Part shown: in pieces, positions 9,979 to 17,855 of the stretch
How positions within the stretch are numbered: the stretch's first letter is position 1
Layout: each line of letters begins with the position of its first letter
From: SKVR01 sp964453995
GTDB lineage: Bacteria > Bacteroidota > Bacteroidia > Bacteroidales > UBA7960
Assembly: GCA_964453995.1 (NCBI GenBank)
Contig: CAYVQC010000019.1
Coordinates: 1 to 64,000, forward strand
Length of the DNA stretch: 64,000 bases
Reading direction: 5' to 3'
Made by a program: the position numbers and the translations under genes
The notes under the pieces: model-generated
What the model was told of the DNA's origin: nothing
The model's input: the letters and a program-made list of their open reading frames with translations, nothing else
The model's database searches: none

Positions 9979-11334
9979 ATGAGTGTAGTTAAACAATTTA
10001 TTGAATATCAGCAAATAAGTAAAAGTTATGATAAAGAATGGCCTTGTTTTCAGTATCATTGTATCACTGATACTTCAAATCAACAGTTAGTTGCCTTTGC
10101 AGACAACCCTCAAAAGGCTCCACGGCGGCAGGTAGACACTTCCAATCCTTTGTTTCCCTCTGGATTATTGCCAGACCGAATCACCCGAAATGCAGCAGAG
10201 AATCCTGCCACCCAGCTCGTTTTTACCTGGCGTATGAATAATTCGGTTGAAGAGGGGTATGTCGAATACCTGGAGGCTACAGACAGTCTGAATTTTAAAG
10301 ATCAGATTTCTATACAAAATGCAGTATTGAACCCGGTTCCTTTCGAAGGGATCACCGATCATTACTTCAGGGTAAATATTGAAAACCTAAAGCCCAATAC
10401 CAGCTACCAGGTTAGGGTAGGAGGGAAGGAATATCGCTCTGAATGGTTTCATGTGCGCACGGCGCCCCAGGAATTTGAACCCTGGCATTTTATTCATTTT
10501 GGCGGGGTTCAGCATTTCATTTTGGAATATGATTCAAGAATTTATAGTGAGGCTGCTACCCGGTTTCCCCATGCACAGTTTATGATGCACTCGGGTGACC
10601 TGGTACAGGCGAGAGGTGGCGACGACGATTGGGGCGAGTTTTTTTATTCCGGAAGACAGATCTTTAATAAATTTCCTATGTTGCCTGCCGCCGGCAGCAG
10701 TGACCATTGGGAAAGAAAAACAGCTGATTCTGCCTACAGGGTTTTATTTCCGCAATGGCATGGCATTTTTTCCACTCCGTCAATTCCTCCTCCCTCACTC
10801 AAAAATCTTGCATATTATGTAGATTATCCCCAGGTGAGAATAATTACTCTCTATAGCGGACTAGAAGCTTCAAAAGACTACAGGCCTACTTACATTTCCG
10901 ATACACTGCCAGTAAGCGAAGAAATTTTTATGCAACAAATGGAATGGCTTGACAAAGTTCTTGCCCAGAGCCCTCAAAAATGGAATATTGTACAAATGCA
11001 TCATCCCGTTTTAAGTGCACGGGAAGGGCGTTCTTACCCAAGTCATGAGGAAGTCCTCAGGCCCATTCTTGAAAAGCATCGCGTAGGTCTGGTATTGCAG
11101 TCGCATGAACATCTTTTTGCCAGAGGAATATCTTCAACATCTGATTTACCCGTCTATGTTACAACCCCATCGGGGTCGAGAACAAAAGATTGGGATAGGG
11201 ATGCGCAATGGGTACAAAAAGCCATCACCCAAATGCAGTTATACCTGGTGATATTTGTAGAATATGACCGGCTGAAAGTGCAAACCTACAGCCTTTCAGG
11301 CAATATCGTTGATGAATTTTATATCAGCGATTAG
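9979..11334 (+). CDS. Purple-acid-phosphatase-like metallophosphoesterase, degenerate site, probable frameshift at the N-terminus
   Basis: The fold is recognisable: an FN3-like N-terminal domain (about residues 60-150, TWRMNNSVEEGYVEY) followed by a calcineurin-like phosphoesterase domain. The motifs are HSGDLVQ, MHHPV and LQSHEHLFARG. Two conserved metal-binding blocks are altered. The first, normally GDxQ, reads GGVQ, and the GNHE block reads GSSDHWE, so the two-metal site looks impaired. The first 35 or so residues of this frame look unlike protein. In the +1 frame, an ATG at 10028 opens a perfect Sec signal peptide (MIKNGLVFSIIVSLILQ) that hits TAG at 10088. A single missing base between 10028 and 10090 would join the signal peptide to this frame. 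It may be a sequencing error, a pseudogene or a divergent secreted binding protein. Confidence 0.7.
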   Translation: MSVVKQFIEYQQISKSYDKEWPCFQYHCITDTSNQQLVAFADNPQKAPRRQVDTSNPLFPSGLLPDRITRNAAENPATQLVFTWRMNNSVEEGYVEYLEATDSLNFKDQISIQNAVLNPVPFEGITDHYFRVNIENLKPNTSYQVRVGGKEYRSEWFHVRTAPQEFEPWHFIHFGGVQHFILEYDSRIYSEAATRFPHAQFMMHSGDLVQARGGDDDWGEFFYSGRQIFNKFPMLPAAGSSDHWERKTADSAYRVLFPQWHGIFSTPSIPPPSLKNLAYYVDYPQVRIITLYSGLEASKDYRPTYISDTLPVSEEIFMQQMEWLDKVLAQSPQKWNIVQMHHPVLSAREGRSYPSHEEVLRPILEKHRVGLVLQSHEHLFARGISSTSDLPVYVTTPSGSRTKDWDRDAQWVQKAITQMQLYLVIFVEYDRLKVQTYSLSGNIVDEFYISD

Positions 11335-11383
11335 GCTGGTGCCATCTATTCTGTAAAGAAAAAGGGCAGCAAGTTTTTATTAC

Positions 11384-11414
11384 TTGCAATTGAGTGGGTA
11401 AGATCGTAATTTTG
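11384..11414 (+). promoter_or_regulatory. Bacteroidota-type promoter of the gamma-carbonic-anhydrase-like gene
   Basis: TTG at 11384-11386, 20 bases, then TAATTTTG at 11407-11414. Both the element and the spacing fit the -33/-7 consensus. The predicted leader is about 127 bases. Confidence 0.5.
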
Positions 11415-11546
11415 TTACAGATTCGCTAGAAAAGTGGTACAGGAAGGATGGTGGGTTATTAAAAAAACTGCCATTCTCTGTTATTTGTGCAAACATCAAT
11501 ACAAAAGAGTTGATTGATGTTTGAAATTTTAAATCAAAATAGTGAT

Positions 11547-12062
11547 ATGGCACTAATAAAATCCGTTAGGGGCTTCACCCCCAAATTTGGTAAAGATTGT
11601 TTTTTGGCAGAGAATGCAACAGTGATCGGCGATGTAGTGATGGGCGATCAATGCAGTGTATGGTTCAATGCGGTGGTTAGGGGCGATGTACATTTTATCA
11701 GAATAGGCAATAAGGTAAACATACAGGATGGGGCGATCATACATTGCACCTACGAAACAGCACCTACTACCATTGGCAACAATGTATCCATTGCTCACAA
11801 TGCCATTGTACATGGTTGCACTATTGAAGATAATGTATTGGTGGGAATGAGTGCTATTATTATGGACAATGCCCGTATAGGCAGCAATTCAGTGATTGCA
11901 GCCGGATCAGTGGTGCTCGAGAATACTGTGGTAGAGCCCGGCAGTGTATATGCCGGAGTACCGGCAAAGAAGATCAAAGACATTAACCAGGAGCTTACCG
12001 GTCATTTGCTTGATCGAATCTCCAACAATTACATCAAGTATGCCGGATGGTATAAGGAATAA
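11547..12062 (+). CDS. Gamma-carbonic-anhydrase-like left-handed beta-helix protein
   Basis: This 171-residue protein of the YrdA/PaaY/CaiE-like family is built from hexapeptide repeats (for example IGDVVMGDQCSVWFNAVV, IGNNVSI, IEDNVLVG, IGSNSVIAAGSVV). Three His sit where the family binds a metal between subunits of the trimer: His66 (IIHCT), His84 and His89 (IAHNAIVHGC). Carbonic anhydrase activity is demonstrated only for some members, so the reaction is inference. The ATG at 11547 (MALIKSV) is chosen because the family begins there; an upstream in-frame start at 11514 would add 11 residues of unlike sequence. A perfect bidirectional terminator follows directly after the stop. Confidence 0.88.
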   Translation: MALIKSVRGFTPKFGKDCFLAENATVIGDVVMGDQCSVWFNAVVRGDVHFIRIGNKVNIQDGAIIHCTYETAPTTIGNNVSIAHNAIVHGCTIEDNVLVGMSAIIMDNARIGSNSVIAAGSVVLENTVVEPGSVYAGVPAKKIKDINQELTGHLLDRISNNYIKYAGWYKE

Positions 12063-12096
12063 AAAAAAGGCTGTCCAAATCGGGCAGCCTTTTTTT
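12062..12096. terminator. Bidirectional intrinsic terminator
   Basis: A perfect 12-bp stem (AAAAAAAGGCTG / CAGCCTTTTTTT) with an 11-base loop lies between two convergent genes. A-tract and T-tract flanks make it work in both directions. Confidence 0.8.
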
Positions 12097-12114
12097 AATA
12101 TCTTGTTGATTTGC

Positions 12115-12633
12115 TTAGATTCCAAGCTTTTCTTTTACTTTGTCCATGATGTCGTCAGATGGTTCTGAGTACAGCAAAACTCCCATGCTTGTATCAAAAA
12201 CATAGGTATAACCATTTTCACGGGCTACATCTTCAATGGCTTTTCTGGCCTGTTCAATGATAGGATTAAGCAGTTGGGTTTCACGTTGCACGAGATCTTC
12301 CTGTGCAGACTCCTGGAATTCCACAATACGCTCCTGAAGGCTTGTGAGTTCTTTTTCTCTGGATTGTTTGATCAGGGGAGAGAAAGTTTCCTGATTTTCA
12401 AGAAAATCCTGATACTTGGTTTGGAATTCACTTTGCAGAGAGGTAAAAGTAGTCTCCAGTTCACGGGCGTACTTTTCAAGCTCTTCAGTTGCCTCGGCAC
12501 GGCCAGGCATCATCTGCAGCAGTTCGTTGGTATTGATATGGCCAAATTTAGCCTGTGAAAAAGCGGTGGCATTAAAGCCCAACAGGATAACTGCTACAAT
12601 ACAAATACTAAGAAGATTTTTCATTTTGGTCAT
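12115..12633 (-). CDS. skp: Skp/OmpH family periplasmic chaperone
   Basis: A 172-residue protein with a signal peptide (residues 1-27, ending TAFSQ) and then the Skp layout: a short beta strand (AKFGHINTNELLQMMP), a long charged alpha-helical hairpin (about 40-130, coiled-coil-like with many Glu/Lys/Gln) and a return strand (YTYVFDTSMGVLLYS). Skp trimers hold unfolded outer-membrane proteins in the periplasm. Met1 or Met4 could be the start; both leave the signal peptide intact. It stands alone here, without BamA, LpxD or FabZ, so it may be one of several paralogues. The promoter element TATCTTTG lies about 95 bases upstream. Confidence 0.88.
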   Translation of the reverse strand: MTKMKNLLSICIVAVILLGFNATAFSQAKFGHINTNELLQMMPGRAEATEELEKYARELETTFTSLQSEFQTKYQDFLENQETFSPLIKQSREKELTSLQERIVEFQESAQEDLVQRETQLLNPIIEQARKAIEDVARENGYTYVFDTSMGVLLYSEPSDDIMDKVKEKLGI

Positions 12634-12727
12634 TTTTGTGTTTGAGTATTAATTGTTTTCTATATCTGATAATTCGCAAAATTGATAAAAATGATTTTCA
12701 AGAACCATGCCTTTTTTTTCAGGGGCA

Positions 12728-12735
12728 CAAAGATA
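12728..12735 (-). promoter_or_regulatory. Candidate -7 element of skp
   Basis: Read on the minus strand this is TATCTTTG, a full TAnnTTTG match, about 95 bases before the skp start. A matching -33 was not found. Confidence 0.35.
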
Positions 12736-12858
12736 ATTATTAAATGTTAAACGACTTTCATTTTAACAGCATTTATAACTAAGTTTTTGAAAATGAGAAA
12801 ATAACAGTGTTTTTCTGCAACGTATACCGTGATATTTTTATTTTGTTTGCTGCATATT

Positions 12859-15459
12859 TCAGTAGTTTTTTTCCGGAAACTGCTCCTGCCACCATTGCGG
12901 CTGATCCTTCAGCTGCTTATCCCACCAGGCCATAATCACATTATGCCATTTTTTGCGTTTGCTATGTGTAATGATATGATGGTCCTGATCTTTAACAAAA
13001 ACAAGTTCTACGGGTCGGTCAAGAATTTTCAGTGCAGTATAAAGTTGAATACTTTCTCCCGGAGGAACATTGGTATCGCTATCGCCAGTAAGCAGCAGCA
13101 GAGGTGTGGTTATTTTATCGGCATGGAACAATGGGCTTTGGTTTATATACAATTCGTGGTTGTTCCATGGATAACTATCGGCAGAAGCTTCAGAACTGTA
13201 GGAATAACCCCAGTAGCCCTCTCCCCAGTAACTTGAGATGGAACTGATGCCTGCATGAGAGATGGCTGCTGCAAAAATATCGGTACGGGTCATGAGTAGC
13301 ATAGTCATAAAGCCACCATAGGAAGCCCCGGCGCAGCCCACCTTTTGTGCATTGGTAAAGGGATGTGCTGCCAGGAATTTTTGGGTGCCTTCAATGATTT
13401 CGTCCGCAACGGTTTTGCCCCAGTTGTTAACGTGTGCAGCAGAAAATTCCTGCCCAAAACCAACAGCGCCGCTGGGTTGTAATACGTAAACGACATATCC
13501 ATGACCTGCCCAAAGATTGAAGGGGTATCTTCCGCCAAAAGTTCTTCCAACCGGTGTAGTCCCGGCATAGTAATAAACAATTACAGGATATTTGTTCTGC
13601 TCATCAAAATCCGGGGGATAGTATACCCTGCCTTTGATTAACGTTCCCTGGCTGGTGGTAAAGTCCCAGTCTTTTACCTCTCCGAATTTCACATGCTGGT
13701 AAATGTCCTCTTCGGGGTTCTCCAGCAAGGTTTGCCTCATATTTCTCAGGTTTAGTGAAAAATGGCGCTCGGGAGCATCGGTTTGTGATGCCGATATAAT
13801 GGCCATTGCTGCATTGTCAGCCAAACTCACTGATGAAACATAATCCATTCCAAGGTCAACCCGGGTCATTTCTTCACGCTTAACATCATAACGGTATAAT
13901 CTCCGATAATCTTCATCGGTAGTAACCAGGTAAATGGCATTGTCAGACTTGTGCCATGTTGCTGATGACACGGAAGGGTCAAAATTCCGGGTAAATGTAT
14001 TGATCTTGCCGGTTTTTAGCTCGTAGATGTAGGCTTGCGTATCATAATTGTTCACGACAACTCCCGCCGGCACGTTCTCACCAATACCACCGAAAGCAGA
14101 GGGCCCGCCGGTTGCCAGTAAATAATCACCATCGGGAGAAAAATCTACACTTACACCGCGGCTTTCATTTAGCCAAAGTGTATCTGTATCAAGAGTAGCA
14201 AGGTCCATCAAATACATGTTTTGCCTGGAAAAGGGGCGTGTGGTATAATCGGGGAAATTCTGGCTGAAAAGGATGGTTTTGCTGTCGGGGCTGATATCTT
14301 GTAACGATGTGGTGAGATTTCCGAAAGTAAGGCGCTGGTGCAAACCTGATGCAATATCAAATTTGTAAAGGAAACTGCGATGACGAAAATAGCCCTGGCG
14401 ATCACTCATGCCTAGTACCTGCCTTATGTCGGTATCGGTTTTGCTACCTTCTTCCCTGATGCTGTAAATGATAAACGCCTCATTGGGAGCCCAGCGATAA
14501 GAAGTGAAATCTTCCATATCTTCAAGCACCTGGGTATGGTTGCCGTTTTCTATGTCGTGAAGAAACAGGGTGGTATTGCCATTCTGGCTGCTGGTATAAG
14601 AGATCCTGTTGCTGTTGGGGAGCCATTGCAGCTGGGAAACCCGGGCATGACGAAAGGTGTGAATCAGCTTCTGGTCTTCGGTGCGTTTTATGTCGGTCCA
14701 CCTTTCGGTCTTATCATCGGGCAGCGCGCGGGAATAACTCACTGAATAGTATGTTCCGTCATGTGAAGGTTGTATACTGCTGATTTTAACCCCTTCCAGG
14801 ATATGATCTATGTTCTTGATGGTAAGGGGCGATAAAGAGATATCCAGGTCGGAAACCACCCAGGGTTCCTCCACATCCAGGTTGGCCATCACTTTCCAGT
14901 CGGGCCCATCCACGGCAGGCTTTAGGGTTTTTATGATAAGCAGGTGCTTCCCTTTTTCCAGTTTCAGGTCTTTTGTTGTACTTCCAACGGTATTTTCTTC
15001 CTCCTCAATGGTTTTCTTGGTTCCTATTACCTCACCATTGAGCCATGCTCTGAGCATATGTGGGCTTTTTATTTCGAGGGTGGTATGAATGTAGCGGTGG
15101 GCCTGGATGTAAACAGCCATGTAAGCCACCTGGGGTTGATCATTGCTTACATCTGCATCCGGAAACAGGTATCCATTGGCATCAGGTTGATCTGAGGTCC
15201 ATTGCAGAGCTTTTCCGTTTACTACTGTAAGTGTTTTGCCTGTTTCAGGAAAATGACCCCCGAGATTGATATGATCAAATTCGAGCAAATGAATTGGTTC
15301 AAAGGTGTTTCCCTTGGTATTTTCCATGTCATGAAAAACAGGAAATGCTACAGGTTGGGGGCCTGCTTTCATCCATTGCGATATAACCAGCTTTTCGCCG
15401 GCGCTCAGTTGTAGTGTTATCATCAGTGAAGTGATGATAATAAATAGTTTTTGTGTCAT
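12859..15459 (-). CDS. Secreted S9 (prolyl-oligopeptidase family) serine peptidase
   Basis: An 866-residue exported peptidase: signal peptide (about residues 1-21, MTQKLFIIITSLMITLQLSAG), a beta-sandwich region (about 30-210), a beta-propeller with TolB/DPP-IV-like blades (about 220-590; repeated SxDGxY, SPDxxxIxF patterns), and a C-terminal alpha/beta-hydrolase domain. The catalytic triad is readable: Ser713 in GASYGGF, Asp795 in GDSDTNV and His827 in DQDHH. The start at 15459 is preferred because it opens directly with the signal peptide; an in-frame ATG-like start at 15510 would put 17 residues in front of it. Peptides with proline are the usual substrates of the family, but exact specificity cannot be read from sequence. 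It is not in an operon with skp: a 225-base gap separates them. Confidence 0.9.
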   Translation of the reverse strand: MTQKLFIIITSLMITLQLSAGEKLVISQWMKAGPQPVAFPVFHDMENTKGNTFEPIHLLEFDHINLGGHFPETGKTLTVVNGKALQWTSDQPDANGYLFPDADVSNDQPQVAYMAVYIQAHRYIHTTLEIKSPHMLRAWLNGEVIGTKKTIEEEENTVGSTTKDLKLEKGKHLLIIKTLKPAVDGPDWKVMANLDVEEPWVVSDLDISLSPLTIKNIDHILEGVKISSIQPSHDGTYYSVSYSRALPDDKTERWTDIKRTEDQKLIHTFRHARVSQLQWLPNSNRISYTSSQNGNTTLFLHDIENGNHTQVLEDMEDFTSYRWAPNEAFIIYSIREEGSKTDTDIRQVLGMSDRQGYFRHRSFLYKFDIASGLHQRLTFGNLTTSLQDISPDSKTILFSQNFPDYTTRPFSRQNMYLMDLATLDTDTLWLNESRGVSVDFSPDGDYLLATGGPSAFGGIGENVPAGVVVNNYDTQAYIYELKTGKINTFTRNFDPSVSSATWHKSDNAIYLVTTDEDYRRLYRYDVKREEMTRVDLGMDYVSSVSLADNAAMAIISASQTDAPERHFSLNLRNMRQTLLENPEEDIYQHVKFGEVKDWDFTTSQGTLIKGRVYYPPDFDEQNKYPVIVYYYAGTTPVGRTFGGRYPFNLWAGHGYVVYVLQPSGAVGFGQEFSAAHVNNWGKTVADEIIEGTQKFLAAHPFTNAQKVGCAGASYGGFMTMLLMTRTDIFAAAISHAGISSISSYWGEGYWGYSYSSEASADSYPWNNHELYINQSPLFHADKITTPLLLLTGDSDTNVPPGESIQLYTALKILDRPVELVFVKDQDHHIITHSKRKKWHNVIMAWWDKQLKDQPQWWQEQFPEKNY

Positions 15460-15573
15460 GATTATTACAGATTTGATGAAAATTTTGTTTTCAGTGCGTA
15501 AATATAACAACTGTAAACCGAAGTGCAGTTTTTTTTTGGGTAAAAATAGAAAATACAGCTACTCAAAAGGTTT

Positions 15574-15647
15574 GTTGCCCGGCATCAGGCAACCCGATTC
15601 TTTATGTTGAATTCACAGGTAATTTCGTTGCGATTGCACAGGCAATC
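15574..15647. promoter_or_regulatory. Two inverted repeats upstream of glyA, candidate operators
   Basis: GTTGCC-N8-GGCAAC at 15574-15593 and GATTGC-N4-GCAATC at 15632-15647. The right halves sit in an 11-base direct repeat CAGGCAAYCCG (15586 and 15639). The second copy overlaps the likely -33 region of the glyA promoter, which would suit a repressor. No regulator is identified. Confidence 0.35.
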
Positions 15648-15660
15648 CGGAAAATATTGC

Positions 15661-15668
15661 TAATTTTG
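15661..15668 (+). promoter_or_regulatory. Candidate glyA promoter, -7 element TAATTTTG
   Basis: Full TAnnTTTG match 58 bases before the glyA ATG; an ATTG lies 24 bases upstream within the inverted repeat at 15632-15647. Confidence 0.4.
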
Positions 15669-15726
15669 CGCCAGCGTTTAACTGCTTAATTTGCAATACG
15701 ATAAAAAATAAAATTCTTACACATTT

Positions 15727-17007
15727 ATGAAAAGAGATCATAAGATTTTTGAACTGATCGAACAGGAGAAGCAACGCCAGCTGCATGGGGTAGAACTCAT
15801 TGCATCTGAGAATTTTGTGAGTGACCAGGTGATGGAAGCCATGGGCAGTGTACTTACCAACAAGTATGCAGAAGGTTATCCCGGTAAAAGGTACTACGGT
15901 GGCTGTCAGATCGTAGACCAAACCGAGCAACTTGCCATAGAAAGGGCCAAAGAGCTGTTTGGTGCCGAATGGGCCAATGTGCAACCCCATAGCGGAGCCC
16001 AGGCCAATGCAGCTGTCTTCCTGGCGTGCCTCAATCCCGGCGATACTTTTATGGGGCTTGACCTGAGCCATGGTGGGCACCTCTCGCACGGTGCTCCTGT
16101 AAATCTTTCAGGTATTCTTTACAAGCCTGTTGCCTATGAAGTAAAAGAAGAAGACGGCCGCATTGATTACGACCAGATGGAAAAAACTGCCATGGCAGAA
16201 AAACCCAAACTGATCGTTGCAGGTGCTTCTGCATATCCGCGCGATTGGGATTATGCCCGTATGCGCCAGATCGCCGATAAAGTAGGTGCCGTTCTTATGG
16301 CCGATATTGCTCACCCTGCCGGTCTGATAGCTGCCAAACTGCTCAACGACCCATTGCCCCACTGTCATATCGTTACCACCACAACGCACAAAACCCTGCG
16401 CGGACCTCGCGGCGGTTTAATCCTTATTGGTAAAGATGTAGAGAACCCATGGGGTTTGAAAACCCCCAAAGGAGAGATCAAAATGCTTTCACAGGTTCTC
16501 GATTCAGCCGTTTTCCCCGGTACCCAGGGAGGCCCACTGGAACATGTGATCGCTGCCAAGGCCGTTGCCTTTGGCGAAGCTCTGGATCCTTCCTTCAAAG
16601 AATATGGGAAGCAGGTAATGAAAAACGCACAGGCTATGGCCAAAGCATTTGTCAACAAGGGGTATCACGTTACTTCCAATGGAACGGATAACCACCTGAT
16701 GTTGATAGATCTGCGTTCAAAATTCCCCGACATCACCGGGAAAAAAGTTGAGAACATACTGGTACAGGCCGATATTACCATCAATAAAAACATGGTACCT
16801 TTCGATAGCCGCTCTCCATTCCAAACCTCGGGAATCCGTATCGGCACATCTGCCGTTACTACAAGGGGCCTTAGAGAAGAGCATGTGGTACAAATTGTTG
16901 ATTTTGTTGATGAGGTGATCAGCAATATCGATGATGAAAAAGCCATTGCCGGTGTCAGAAAGAAAGTGAATGACCTCATGGGGCATTTTCCGCTTTTCGC
17001 CTGGTAA
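15727..17007 (+). CDS. glyA: Serine hydroxymethyltransferase
   Basis: A 426-residue PLP enzyme that interconverts serine and glycine with tetrahydrofolate and supplies one-carbon units. The PLP Schiff-base lysine is Lys222 in TTTTHKTLRGPRGG. Other family marks are ELIASENFVS, GYPGKRYYGGC, VQPHSGAQAN and the TSGIRIGTSAVTTRG segment near the C-terminus. The length is normal. It starts at the only sensible ATG and stands as a single-gene unit, bounded by its own promoter region with inverted repeats and by a strong terminator. The neighbouring genes are unrelated to one-carbon metabolism. Confidence 0.98.
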   Translation: MKRDHKIFELIEQEKQRQLHGVELIASENFVSDQVMEAMGSVLTNKYAEGYPGKRYYGGCQIVDQTEQLAIERAKELFGAEWANVQPHSGAQANAAVFLACLNPGDTFMGLDLSHGGHLSHGAPVNLSGILYKPVAYEVKEEDGRIDYDQMEKTAMAEKPKLIVAGASAYPRDWDYARMRQIADKVGAVLMADIAHPAGLIAAKLLNDPLPHCHIVTTTTHKTLRGPRGGLILIGKDVENPWGLKTPKGEIKMLSQVLDSAVFPGTQGGPLEHVIAAKAVAFGEALDPSFKEYGKQVMKNAQAMAKAFVNKGYHVTSNGTDNHLMLIDLRSKFPDITGKKVENILVQADITINKNMVPFDSRSPFQTSGIRIGTSAVTTRGLREEHVVQIVDFVDEVISNIDDEKAIAGVRKKVNDLMGHFPLFAW

Positions 17008-17025
17008 ATACAGGCTGATGGTAAG

Positions 17026-17055
17026 AAAAGGCTCCTGCTGCAGGGGCCTTTTTTT
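17026..17055 (+). terminator. Intrinsic terminator of glyA
   Basis: An 11-bp stem with one G-T pair (AAAAGGCTCCT / AGGGGCCTTTT), a 5-base loop and a further T-run, starting 19 bases after the glyA stop. Confidence 0.75.
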
Positions 17056-17275
17056 ACTTCACCTGCTCAGTGCAGTATCATAAGCCAGGGAGCGGAATCA
17101 CTCGAGTTGTTATAAACCTATTCTGAAGCAGAAGGTTTTTATTAATTCACAGCAGGATGGCAAAGATTGGAAAATATCGCGCAAGTGCTGATAATTAACG
17201 TAAAAATGATATTATTTTCTTTGGATAATTGTGAAATAATAACCATTTTTATGGCCAAACCCAAAATTGCTCATT

Positions 17276-17770
17276 ATGAAGACGCTATACCTTATTCGCC
17301 ATGGGAAATCCTCATGGGATAATTTATCTGTAGAAGATTACGAGCGCCCGCTGCTTCCCAAGGGAATACGGCGCACCAAGAAAGTTGCTTCATTCCTTAA
17401 AGAAAATAGTATCAGCCCGCAGCTCATTGTTTCCAGTCATGCTGTGAGAGCATTTGAAACAGCCTGTATAATTGCCGAAAAACTAAAATATCCCTTAGAG
17501 AAGATACAGGTTGAGGAAGACATGTATTTTTCAGGAGCAGAAGCCATGGAAAATATCATTTATTCGGTTGATGATCGTCATGAGCAATTGATGTTGGTGG
17601 GCCACAATCCTGATATGACAAATTTTGCCAACCATTTTCTTTTTGAAAAGATCGATTATTTGCCCACCTCGGGTGTTGTAGCCATTGAGTTTGACACTAC
17701 CTTATGGAATGAGATCATGAGCTGTCCCCGTGAAATAAAATTTGTAATTACCCCTAAAACTTTAAAATAG
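17276..17770 (+). CDS. sixA: SixA-like histidine phosphatase
   Basis: A 164-residue protein of the phosphoglycerate-mutase-like histidine phosphatase superfamily, SixA branch. The catalytic RHG is in LYLIRHGKSSW (His nucleophile at residue 8). The second basic site is in VSSHAVRAFETA and the distal His is in LMLVGHNPDM. SixA enzymes remove phosphate from phosphohistidine, as in the nitrogen phosphotransferase system in enterobacteria; the target here is unknown. The ATG at 17276 is chosen because the catalytic strand begins at once; a TTG at 17267 would add three residues. It precedes ppk1 by 85 bases, which hints at a shared phosphate-related unit. Confidence 0.85.
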   Translation: MKTLYLIRHGKSSWDNLSVEDYERPLLPKGIRRTKKVASFLKENSISPQLIVSSHAVRAFETACIIAEKLKYPLEKIQVEEDMYFSGAEAMENIIYSVDDRHEQLMLVGHNPDMTNFANHFLFEKIDYLPTSGVVAIEFDTTLWNEIMSCPREIKFVITPKTLK

Positions 17771-17855
17771 TACAGGTGTTTGTATGACCTGAGAGCAATC
17801 TTTTAAGGCATTTCCAGGGAATAGGCATCTGTTTTGAGTTTTACCCCACTAAGGC

